64,000 nt of DNA from the NCBI RefSeq assembly GCF_009299475.1, contig NZ_WBSN01000002.1, positions 62,001-126,000 on the forward strand. Reading direction: 5' to 3'. The notes beneath the pieces were generated by a model, which made no database searches, was not told the DNA's origin, and saw only the letters and a list, made by a program, of their open reading frames with translations. A program made the translations under genes and the position numbers. Source of the stretch: Bifidobacterium avesanii (lineage in GTDB: Bacteria; Actinomycetota; Actinomycetes; Actinomycetales; Bifidobacteriaceae). Shown here one piece after another: positions 54,539 to 62,079 of this stretch; position 1 is the first letter of the stretch, and every line of letters starts with the position of its first letter.

Positions 54539-56185
54539 CTACAGCGGCTGGTTGCCGTGGTGCTTGCCGGTGCGCCTGACGCGCCGCTTGGTGGCGAGCA
54601 GCCGCAGCGACTCCTCGATCACCTCGCGCGTCTGCTCGGGGTCGATCATCGCGTCGATCTCGCCCATTTCGAGCGACAGGTTCGCGTTGACGGTGGTCCG
54701 CTCGTAGTCGTCGGCGAGCTTGCGGCGCAACGCCTCCACGTCCTTGCCGGCCTCCTTGGCCTTGAGCAGGTCCTTGCGGTGGATGATGTTCACCGCGCCG
54801 GTCGCGCCGAGCACGGCGATCTGGGAGGTGGGCCACGCGAAGTTCATGTCCGCGCCGATCGCCTTGGATCCCATGACGATGTACGCGCCGCCGAACGCCT
54901 TGCGCAACACGACGGTGACCATGGGCACCTGCGCGTTGGCGTACGCGTAGATCACCTTGGCGCCGCGGCGGATGATGCCCGCGTGCTCCTGGTCGGACCC
55001 GGGCTTGTAGCCGGGCACGTCCACCAGGGTCACGACCGGCAGGTTGAACGCGTCGCACAGGCGCACGAACCGGGCCACCTTCTCGGAGGAGTCCACGTCG
55101 AGGATGCCGGCGCGCACGTTGGGCTGGTTGGCCACCACGCCCACCGGCCGCCCGTCCACGCACGCGAAGCCGACCACCGCGGAGGCGCCGAACAGCTCCT
55201 GCACCTGCACGAACTCGCCGTAGTCCACGATCGCGCGGATCACCTCGAGCATGTCGTACGGCTGGCGGTCGTTCTCCGGCACGATCGAGGCGAGCCGCTT
55301 GGCCGCCTCGCGCTCCGTGCGCCCCGAGCCGAACGCGTAGACCGGCGGCTGTTCGCCGCTGTTGGACGGCAGGTAGGCGAGCACCGTGCGCGCGTAGTCG
55401 ATCGCGTCGGCCTCGTCCTGCGCGAGGTAGTGGGCCACGCCGGAGACCGCGTTGTGCACGTAGCCGCCGCCGAGCTCGTCCATGCTGATCGTCTCGCCGG
55501 TCGCGGCCTTGACCACGTCGGGGCCGGTGACGAACATGTTCGAGTGCTCGCGGGTCATGATGATGAGGTCCGTCAGGGCCGGGCAGTAGACCGCGCCGCC
55601 CGCGCACGGGCCGAGGATGAGCGAGATCTGCGGGATGAAGCCGCTCGCCTCGCAGGTCTTTTTGAAGATGCGGCCGTACTGGGTGAGCGCGGCCACGCCC
55701 TCCTGGATGCGCGCGCCGCCCGAGTCGACGATGGCGACGACCGGGACCTTCAGGTCCAGCGCCTTGTCCATGAGATGGCAGATCTTCGCGCCCTCGGCGG
55801 CGCCGAGCGTGCCGCCCTTGACGGAGAAGTCCTGCGCGTACACGCCCACCTTGCGCCCGTAGATCTCGCCGAAGCCGGTGATCACGGCGCTGCCGGCCAC
55901 GCCCTCGTTGATGTTGCCGCCGGCGAAGCGGCCGATCTCCTCGAACGTGCCGGTGTCGAACAGCAGGTCGAGGCGTTCGCGCGCGGTGCGCTTGCCCTTG
56001 GCGTGCTGGCGGGTGCGGGCGTGCTCCTCGGCGTCGCGGGCGAGCTGGGCGGCGCGCACGACGGCCTGGCGCAGCGGCTGGGTACGCGGGGCGTCCTGAG
56101 GCCGCCGCGCGGCGTTCGCGGCGTTCGCGCGGGAATCCGCGTCGATCGCGCGCTGCGTGGCGGGGGCGCTGATGATGTCGGTCAT
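54539..56185 (-). CDS. accD: Acyl-CoA carboxylase beta subunit (carboxyltransferase)
   Basis: A 548-residue carboxyltransferase that moves CO2 from carboxybiotin to acetyl-CoA (or propionyl-CoA). Both halves of the crotonase-like fold are present: N-half with GGTLGAAEGAKICHLMDKA, SGGARIQEGV and GPCAGGAVY; C-half with DVPGYKPGSDQEHAGIIRRG and RKAFGGAYIVMGSKAIGAD. The start overlaps the accC stop (ATGA), so the two subunits are translationally coupled. The much longer open frame upstream is a shadow of accC. It is followed 62 bp later by fas. Confidence 0.95.
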   Translation of the reverse strand: MTDIISAPATQRAIDADSRANAANAARRPQDAPRTQPLRQAVVRAAQLARDAEEHARTRQHAKGKRTARERLDLLFDTGTFEEIGRFAGGNINEGVAGSAVITGFGEIYGRKVGVYAQDFSVKGGTLGAAEGAKICHLMDKALDLKVPVVAIVDSGGARIQEGVAALTQYGRIFKKTCEASGFIPQISLILGPCAGGAVYCPALTDLIIMTREHSNMFVTGPDVVKAATGETISMDELGGGYVHNAVSGVAHYLAQDEADAIDYARTVLAYLPSNSGEQPPVYAFGSGRTEREAAKRLASIVPENDRQPYDMLEVIRAIVDYGEFVQVQELFGASAVVGFACVDGRPVGVVANQPNVRAGILDVDSSEKVARFVRLCDAFNLPVVTLVDVPGYKPGSDQEHAGIIRRGAKVIYAYANAQVPMVTVVLRKAFGGAYIVMGSKAIGADMNFAWPTSQIAVLGATGAVNIIHRKDLLKAKEAGKDVEALRRKLADDYERTTVNANLSLEMGEIDAMIDPEQTREVIEESLRLLATKRRVRRTGKHHGNQPL

Positions 56186-58044
56186 GACTGCTCCTTCCCC
56201 TGATCGGCTGCGGGCTTGGCGGCGGGCGCGTTCACGTCGAGCGTGACGAGCGTCGCGCCGGCCTCCACGCCGTCGCCGGGCGAGACGAAGATCTTGGTCA
56301 CCGTGCCCTTGACGGGCGCGTACACGTAGTTCTCCATCTTCATGGACTCGAGCACCACCAGCAGGTCGCCCTTGGCCACCTGCTCGCCCTCCGCCACGGA
56401 GATGCGCGTGACGACGGCCTGCATGGGCGAGGCGATCACGCCGGACTTGGACTCGTCCGCGCGCTTGGCCGCCGGATCGGCGGAGTGCAGCCCGGAGCCG
56501 CGCAACGGCTGCGTGGGCCGGCGCGCGCCGCCGTGCTGGAGGCGCGGGGAGCCGGTCAGGCCGTCCACGATCTCCTGCGGCACGGTGAGCTTGACGCGGC
56601 GGTCGTCCACCTCGATCACGAACGTCTCGGTGAGCGGGCGCTCGGGCGCGGCGGCGGGCGCGGCGAGCGACGCGGGCTGGCCGGAGTTCACGGCCTGCGG
56701 CTCGCGGTTGAGGTACGTGCGCTCGAGCCACTTGGTGCTCACGTCGAACGGGTGGCCGTGCTCGGCGGTGAAACACGGGTCGGAGAAGATCTTGGCGTAC
56801 AGGCTCGCCGGGGTGGGCACGCCCTCGACGGTCAGCTCGCGCAGGGCGCGGCGCACGCGGGCCACGGCGGCCTCGCGACTCTGTGCGGTGACGACGAGCT
56901 TGCCCATCATGGAGTCGAACTTCGGGGAGACCGTGTCGCCCTCCTCCACGCCGGAGTCGACGCGGATGCCCGGGCCGGACGGCCACGCCAGCTTGGTGAG
57001 CGTGCCGGCGCTCGGTGTGAGGTTGGTGGCCGGGTCCTCGCACGTGATCCTGAGCTCGAAGCTGTGGCCGCGCGGGGCCGGGGCCTCGGTAAGCTCGCCG
57101 CCGGACGCGATGGTGAGCTGCTCGCGCACCAGATCGAGGCCGGAGACCTCCTCGCTCACCGTATGCTCCACCTGAAGGCGCGGGTTGACCTCGAGAAAGT
57201 AGACCTTGCCGGCCGGGGTGACCATGAACTCGCAGGTGCCGAGGCCCACGTAGCCGACCTCCTCGAACAGATGACGGGAGTATCCGGTGAGCTGGCGCAG
57301 CGTGTCCTCGGTCAGGAACGGGGCGGGCGCCTCCTCGATGAGCTTCTGGTTGCGGCGCTGCACGGTGCAGTCGCGTGTGGAGTACACGGTGAAGTTGCCG
57401 TGGCTGTCGCGGCCGGACTGGGTCTCCACGTGGCGGGAGCGGTCGATGAACTTCTCGATGAAGTACTCGTCGAGGTCGCCGCCCTGCAGCGCGTCGTGGT
57501 TCAGGTAGAAGCCGCGCATCTCGTCGTCGTTGCGCACCACGGTGATGCCGTGTCCGCCGCCGCCGTCCGTGCGCTTCATCATGATCGGGTAGCCGTGCGT
57601 GTGCGCGAAGTCGAGCAGCGTGCGCAGGTCCTTCACCGGTTCGGCGATGCCGGGGATCGAGGGCACGCGGGCGTTTTTGGCCACGCGCTTGGCGCTGATC
57701 TTGTCGCCCAGGGCGGTCAGGGCGTGCGGCGCCGGGCCCACCCAGACCGCGCCGGCCTCCTGCACCTTGCGCGCGAAGTCCGCCACCTCCGAAAGGAACC
57801 CGTAGCCGGGGTGCACGGCGTCCGCGCCCGATCGGCGCAGGATGTCGATGAGCAGGTCCTCGTTCAAATACGTGTCGCGGTACGTGTCGCCCGGCAGCAG
57901 ATAGGCTTCGTCGGCCATCTGCACGTATTGGGCGTCGCGGTCCTGATCGGCGTAGACGGCCACGGTGGCGATGCCCATCTCCTGGGCCGTGCGCACCACG
58001 CGCAGCGCGATCTCGCCTCGGTTGGCGACCAGCAGCTTCTTCAT
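56182..58044 (-). CDS. accC: Acyl-CoA carboxylase alpha subunit (biotin carboxylase + BCCP)
   Basis: 620 residues with a biotin carboxylase (MKKLLVANRGEIALRVVRTA; ATP-grasp glycine-rich TDGGGGHGITVV; catalytic EVNPRLQVEHTVSEEV) joined by a linker to a C-terminal biotinyl domain. The biotin lysine is K569 in ESMKMENY. This AccA3-type fusion is normal in Actinobacteria. It overlaps birA upstream and accD downstream by four bases each (ATGA), so ligase, substrate and partner subunit are made together. Symbol used for the biotin carboxylase/BCCP function; accA3 is an alternative name. Confidence 0.95.
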   Translation of the reverse strand: MKKLLVANRGEIALRVVRTAQEMGIATVAVYADQDRDAQYVQMADEAYLLPGDTYRDTYLNEDLLIDILRRSGADAVHPGYGFLSEVADFARKVQEAGAVWVGPAPHALTALGDKISAKRVAKNARVPSIPGIAEPVKDLRTLLDFAHTHGYPIMMKRTDGGGGHGITVVRNDDEMRGFYLNHDALQGGDLDEYFIEKFIDRSRHVETQSGRDSHGNFTVYSTRDCTVQRRNQKLIEEAPAPFLTEDTLRQLTGYSRHLFEEVGYVGLGTCEFMVTPAGKVYFLEVNPRLQVEHTVSEEVSGLDLVREQLTIASGGELTEAPAPRGHSFELRITCEDPATNLTPSAGTLTKLAWPSGPGIRVDSGVEEGDTVSPKFDSMMGKLVVTAQSREAAVARVRRALRELTVEGVPTPASLYAKIFSDPCFTAEHGHPFDVSTKWLERTYLNREPQAVNSGQPASLAAPAAAPERPLTETFVIEVDDRRVKLTVPQEIVDGLTGSPRLQHGGARRPTQPLRGSGLHSADPAAKRADESKSGVIASPMQAVVTRISVAEGEQVAKGDLLVVLESMKMENYVYAPVKGTVTKIFVSPGDGVEAGATLVTLDVNAPAAKPAADQGKEQS

Positions 58045-59090
58045 GCGTTCCTTTCCGTGTTGTCCGTGTTGTCGTTGTCCGTGTTATTCGCGTTCGTGTT
58101 CTCGTTTGCGCCGGGCGCGGCGTCGGTCTCCGGCGCCAGCACGCCCACGTCCCCCGTGCGCACCACATGTTCGACTCCGGTTCCGTCCGGGCCGCTCGTT
58201 TCGTCCCCGACGATCAGCGACGCGTCGGCGGCGATGTCCCTCGCCACGCCGCGCAGCACGCTCCCGTCCACGCGGCGGACCTCCACCGGCCGGCCGATCG
58301 TCCAGCACAGCGCCCGCACGCGTTCGTGCAGCGCACGGGAGGCGGCGGCCGGATCGGCGGCCAGCGCGCCCAGTTCGCGGCGCAGGGTCGCGACGATGCC
58401 GGCGCCGATCCGGTCGCGCAGTTCGTCGAACGGCGGCAGCGGGCCGAAGCGCAGCTGCAGCGAGGTGGCCAGATCGGTGGGCAGACGGTCGGCGGGGATG
58501 GCGAGGTTCAGGCCGATGCCGATGATGAGCGCGACGTTGTCCGTACCACCCGTCAGCTCGGCGGCTTCGGTGAGGATGCCGCCCAGCTTGCGGCCGTGCG
58601 ACCCGTCGGCGTCCGTCACGAACACGTCGTTCGGCCATTTGAGGCGCACCGCCGCGCCGCCGTCATGGTCGGGCAGCGCGCCGGTCACGGCCGTCACGCT
58701 TGTCACGCCGTCCACGGCGGCCACGCCGGCGGCCATGGTCAGCCAGCCGGCGTCGTCGCCAAATACGAGGCCGCGCGGCAGGACGGCCAGAAACGACGCC
58801 ACGAACGATTCGCCCGCGGCGTCGGACCACGAGCGCCCCAACCGCCCGTGGCCGCCCGACTGGGTTTGCGCGGCCAGCACGCCAATCGGCGCGGTGCCTT
58901 CCCCCTGTTTCACCGTCTTCGCATCGCTTCCCCGCCCGTTCGCGAGCGCCTCGAGCCGGCGCACGAACGGATCCCCGGCGAGGCACCGGCGGCGCAGCTC
59001 GGCGTTGGTGGAATCCACCTCGGCGAGCGCGTCGAACGCGTCGGACGCCCGCTCGGTGAGCGGCATGGAGGGAACGGCGAAAACGGTCAT
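58041..59090 (-). CDS. birA: Biotin-protein ligase BirA
   Basis: A 349-residue ligase that adenylates biotin and transfers it to the AccC lysine encoded by the next gene. Catalytic motifs are GGHGRLGRSW (residues 79-88) and LKWPNDV (150-156); KLGGILTEAAE and GIGLNLAIP follow. There is no N-terminal helix-turn-helix, so it cannot repress the way E. coli BirA does; control must come from elsewhere. The last ~25 residues are a low-complexity Asn/Thr/Asp tail (ENTNANNTDNDNTDN), coded by 9-bp repeats that run into the accC start. It overlaps accC by four bases. Confidence 0.94.
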   Translation of the reverse strand: MTVFAVPSMPLTERASDAFDALAEVDSTNAELRRRCLAGDPFVRRLEALANGRGSDAKTVKQGEGTAPIGVLAAQTQSGGHGRLGRSWSDAAGESFVASFLAVLPRGLVFGDDAGWLTMAAGVAAVDGVTSVTAVTGALPDHDGGAAVRLKWPNDVFVTDADGSHGRKLGGILTEAAELTGGTDNVALIIGIGLNLAIPADRLPTDLATSLQLRFGPLPPFDELRDRIGAGIVATLRRELGALAADPAAASRALHERVRALCWTIGRPVEVRRVDGSVLRGVARDIAADASLIVGDETSGPDGTGVEHVVRTGDVGVLAPETDAAPGANENTNANNTDNDNTDNTERNA

Positions 59091-59156
59091 GTTTCCAACC
59101 TAGGGCCGGACGCCGGGAGCGGTCATGGGCGGGCCCGACAAAAAACCCGCGCCGGT

Positions 59157-59174
59157 TTTGTGGATTCCCACAAA
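59157..59174. promoter_or_regulatory. Palindrome between birA and bioY, candidate operator
   Basis: TTTGTGG-ATTC-CCACAAA, perfect 7-bp arms, in the 275-bp divergent spacer of two biotin genes. It does not match the BioQ motif I know, so a regulator cannot be named. Confidence 0.45.
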
Positions 59175-59365
59175 CGCCTCCGTAGCGTCGACGGCCCTAC
59201 CATGGCCGTACCATTCCGGGCGATCGCGCGGGGCCTCCATTCGTCTCGAGGCTTCGCGCGCCCCGGCCGACGGCCCGGCGCACGCCTTCGCTTCGGGCCG
59301 GACGCTTCGCGGCGACCGTTGCCGCGGGGCGCGTCCTGGCAGACATCCTGACAGAAAGGAACGCC

Positions 59366-59983
59366 ATGTCCGTCAACCATCACCAGTCTTCTTCGATCAC
59401 CGCCGGCGCCGCCGCGCCCGCCGCCCTGCGCGTCTTGGCCCCCGCCGGACGCGTGGCCCTGTTCGCCGCACTGCTGTGGGGCGCCGCGGCCGCCGGCGAA
59501 ATCCCGGTGCCGGGCACGCCGGTGCCGATCACGCTGCAGACCTTCGTGGTCATGCTGGCCGCACTGACGCTGAACTGGCGCGAGGCCGGCGCTTCGGTCG
59601 CCGTGTATCTGGCCGCCGGCGCCGCGGGCCTGCCGGTGTTCGCGGGCGGTGCCTCCACCGCCGCGCTGCTCGGACCGAGCGCCGGCTTCCTCATCGGCTT
59701 CCTGCCCGGCGTGGTGGCGACGGCCCTGCTCAAGGGCGATTCCGCCACCGGCGCGGGCGCGGCGGGCATGGCGCTGCGTCTGGCCCGCCTGTTCGGCGCG
59801 GCGCTGGTCGGCTGCGTGGGCGTGGTCTACGCGTTCGGCTTCGTGATCCAGTCGGCCTTCACCGGCGCCCCGCTCGCCGCCGTCGCGCTGGCGTCCATGG
59901 GCTTCGTGGCCGGCGACGTGATCAAGGCCGTCGTGGCGTCGCTGGTGGCCGCGGGCGTCGCCAAGCTGGGCGCGCGGCGCTGA
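59366..59983 (+). CDS. bioY: Biotin transporter BioY
   Basis: A 205-residue integral membrane S component of biotin ECF transport with about six hydrophobic segments. The signature stretch after TM1 is IPVPGTPVPITLQTFVVML, and AAGAAGLPVFAGG and GPSAGFLIGFLPG follow, as in BioY. No bioM/bioN genes are adjacent, so it works alone or with a shared energising module. AAGGAA precedes ATG 59366. Divergent from birA; with fasR downstream on the same strand it ties biotin supply to fatty acid synthesis. Confidence 0.93.
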   Translation: MSVNHHQSSSITAGAAAPAALRVLAPAGRVALFAALLWGAAAAGEIPVPGTPVPITLQTFVVMLAALTLNWREAGASVAVYLAAGAAGLPVFAGGASTAALLGPSAGFLIGFLPGVVATALLKGDSATGAGAAGMALRLARLFGAALVGCVGVVYAFGFVIQSAFTGAPLAAVALASMGFVAGDVIKAVVASLVAAGVAKLGARR

Positions 59984-60042
59984 GCCGCCGACACCGCCCG
60001 AGTTGTCGGACGACTCCGTCAGACAACTCGTCGGGCTGTTCG

Positions 60043-60200
60043 CCGGTTCGCGGGATGTCGCCCCTGCCGCCCCGTGAACCGGCACCATGCTCATCCGCAC
60101 ACCGTTTTCGCCGGAATCAAGCCGTTCACGTCCAACCGCGACGTGAGGAAACGTTCGTTTCCGGTTCGCAAGATGGGGGTCGTCCAATCTTGTGAACCGG
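60043..60200. repeat. Family J twin palindromes
   Basis: J1: CCGGTTCGCGGG (60043-60054) with CCCGTGAACCGG (60071-60082). J2: CCGGTTCGCAAGAT (60161-60174) with ATCTTGTGAACCGG (60187-60200). The outer nine pairs are the same, including a G-T mismatch at the same place in both; the inner pairs differ but still match (GGG/CCC against AAGAT/ATCTT). Confidence 0.85.
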
Positions 60201-60217
60201 ATTTCTGTATATATACT
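60190..60217 (+). promoter_or_regulatory. Promoter of the fasR-like gene
   Basis: TTGTGA (60190-60195), 16-bp spacer, TATACT (60212-60217). The -35 lies inside the right arm of palindrome J2, so a protein bound there would repress. Confidence 0.6.
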
Positions 60218-60297
60218 CATACGTTGTGAGTCCATGGGTGCCTTGGGGAGCCAAAACCAAACCGTCCGACGACGTGAAGCCGGACGGAGGGGCCTCC

Positions 60298-61659
60298 ATG
60301 CCCATTTCGCGCGCCAAAACGCCCGATCCGGCGGACCCCGCGCGCACGCCCGGCAGCGGCGCTCCCCGCAAATCCGCCAAGGGCGGCTCCCCCGCCGCCG
60401 GCAACGCCGCCGCGCGCCCGCAGCTGCCCAATGAGGTCTGGATCGTCGTCGACAAAGCCGAGCGGCGCCTCGACCGGGATCTGCCCTGGTACAAGGCCCT
60501 GACCCCCGCGGACCGCGACCAGCTCAACCTCATCATCGAAACCGCAGTCGCCGACTTCATCGCATGGCTCAACACCAACGTCTTCTCCGGCGCGCGCAAG
60601 GCCGGCGCCCCGCCGTCCACCGACCACATCTTCTTCGTGGCGCCCGTGGAGTTCACCAAGGCGATCAGCCTGAAGCAGGCGCTGGACGTGACGCGGCTCA
60701 TCGTGGACATCCTCGAACGCAACGTGGGCAAGTTCGCCCGCCGCGGCCGCGAGGAGGCCACGCGCACGGCGATGCTCTACTACGCGCGCGAGGTGGCCTT
60801 CTCCGCCGCCAACGTGTACGCGTCCTCCGCCGAGGCCCGCACCGACTGGGACGCGCGGCTTGAGGCGCTCGCCATCGAGGACCTCATCGACGGGGACACC
60901 GGCCATCATGTTTCCAGCAGGCTCACCATGCTGGGCTGGCCGGCCGACTACGACTGCTTCGCGCTCGTCGGCACGCCCGCCGAGGACGGCGAGATGCGCG
61001 CCGGATTCCTGCAGCGCCATGTGCGCGACGCCGTGCGCCGTCTGGGCGGCGACTGCCTGCTGGGACACCGCGACGATCTGGTCGTGGTGCTGATCAATCC
61101 GCGCGGCGGCGAGCCGGAGGACTTCTGCGCGGCGGTCGACGACGACTTCGCCCGCACGCAGCCGCTGTGTCTCGGCCCCCTGCGCCACGGCATCGAAGGC
61201 GCGGCGACGTCAGTGCACGCGGCGCTCAGCACCATGGACGCGGTGCCGGCGATCGACGAGATGCACCGCCCGCTGCGCGCCGACGACGTGCTGCCCGAAC
61301 GCGCCCTGCTCGGCGACGCGGACGCGCGCGAGGAGCTCTACCGGGACGTGTACCTCTCCCTGCGCGGCGGCAACGGCGGGGCCGGCAACGGATCCGGCGG
61401 CGGTTCCGGCGATGGATCGGCAAGCAACGGCTCCGCGGGCAACGTCGACAGCCCCATGCTTGCCACGGTCTCCGCGTTCCTCCTGTCCGGCAGCTCGCTG
61501 GAGACCGCCGCCCGCGAGCTCAACGTGCACCCGAACACCGTGCGATACCGCCTCAAGCGCTCCGTGGAGCTGACCGGCTGGGACCCCATGACCCCGCGCG
61601 AGGCCTACGTGCTGCTCACCGCCATCAAAATCGGCCGCATCATGGACGCCCGGCGGTAG
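60298..61659 (+). CDS. FasR-like PucR-family transcriptional regulator
   Basis: A 453-residue regulator with a C-terminal helix-turn-helix of the PucR type (LETAARELNVHPNTVRYRLK, then RSVELTGWDPMTPREAYVLL). This ending closely resembles Streptomyces FasR, which controls fatty acid synthase genes. The middle (residues ~50-260) has the RsbRD-like helical region (DQLNLIIETAVADFIAWLN) and a GGDEF-like CdaR-type segment. A Gly/Ser/Asn linker precedes the HTH. ATG 60298 was preferred because GGAGG lies seven bases upstream; the frame is open to a GTG at 60226, which could start a leaderless transcript from TATACT. Position beside bioY and the fas operon supports the lipid role; target sites are not proven. 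Confidence 0.82.
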   Translation: MPISRAKTPDPADPARTPGSGAPRKSAKGGSPAAGNAAARPQLPNEVWIVVDKAERRLDRDLPWYKALTPADRDQLNLIIETAVADFIAWLNTNVFSGARKAGAPPSTDHIFFVAPVEFTKAISLKQALDVTRLIVDILERNVGKFARRGREEATRTAMLYYAREVAFSAANVYASSAEARTDWDARLEALAIEDLIDGDTGHHVSSRLTMLGWPADYDCFALVGTPAEDGEMRAGFLQRHVRDAVRRLGGDCLLGHRDDLVVVLINPRGGEPEDFCAAVDDDFARTQPLCLGPLRHGIEGAATSVHAALSTMDAVPAIDEMHRPLRADDVLPERALLGDADAREELYRDVYLSLRGGNGGAGNGSGGGSGDGSASNGSAGNVDSPMLATVSAFLLSGSSLETAARELNVHPNTVRYRLKRSVELTGWDPMTPREAYVLLTAIKIGRIMDARR

Positions 61660-61692
61660 GCGACGACGGCACCGCGCATCGGACAGGGCGTA

Positions 61693-61874
61693 CATTGCCG
61701 GACCGGGAGCGCATTGCCGGACCGGGAGCGCCCACTCCCTGTCCAGAGGATTCTAAAACGGCCATTTTTCAACGATTTTTCGCCGCTTGGACGGGGAGTG
61801 GGCGCTCCCTGTCCGAAGAACACGCTCCCCGTCCGGTAGAACGCTCCCTGTCCGATAGGTAGAGCGCTCCCGGT
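61693..61874. repeat. Family E repeat block
   Basis: A perfect 19-bp tandem duplication CATTGCCGGACCGGGAGCG (61693-61730). Then a 20-bp inverted repeat with one mismatch (61725-61744/61789-61808) around a T-rich loop. Then four short direct repeats of the type CGCTCCCTGTCCG (61803-61874). Confidence 0.85.
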
Positions 61875-61959
61875 CAGCACAACGGTCCGGTCAGATGCGA
61901 TGCTCCAGCACGCACCCACATCAGCACCCATACCCCGTGCGTTCCAACCGCACCCGCCA

Positions 61960-61991
61960 TTGCACAAACGTGTAGACCGTTATACACTTTT
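61960..61991 (+). promoter_or_regulatory. Promoter with overlapping operator of the rhamnosidase gene
   Basis: TTGCAC (61960-61965), 17-bp spacer, TACACT (61983-61988). An inverted repeat AAACGTGTA-8-TACACTTTT (61966-61991, 8 of 9 pairs) covers the spacer and -10, as for a LacI-type or similar repressor. Confidence 0.65.
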
Positions 61992-62079
61992 ATGCGGGCA
62001 GGGTCAACACACGATCCCGCGTCAAACGCACGCCGGCGAAGCGGCCGGCCCACGCGCGATTCACCGCAAAGGAGCGACC

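Larger units (their letters stand above)
59984..60297. other. Spacer between bioY and fasR-like gene with three hairpins
   Basis: 314 bp. CGAGTTGTC/GACAACTCG (59999-60030) follows bioY as a possible terminator. Two family J palindromes (60043-60082, 60161-60200) and a small TCACGTC/GACGTGA hairpin come next. The fasR promoter overlaps the second J element. Confidence 0.7.
61660..62079. other. Spacer between fasR-like and rhamnosidase genes
   Basis: 420 bp holding the family E repeat block (61693-61874) and the rhamnosidase promoter/operator. No gene. Confidence 0.7.

Noticed and set aside
44709..54707. A 3,332-codon open frame antisense to fas
   Set aside because: It mirrors the fas codons in a high-GC gene where stop codons are rare on the opposite strand; its composition is low-complexity and no domain is recognisable.
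54477..55607. N-terminal extension of the fas frame through accD
   Set aside because: The extra part is an out-of-frame reading of accD. The conserved Fas N-terminus begins at ATG 54476 with its own ribosome binding site.
56186..58168. N-terminal extension of the accD frame through accC
   Set aside because: Out-of-frame shadow of accC; the true start is the ATGA overlap at 56185.
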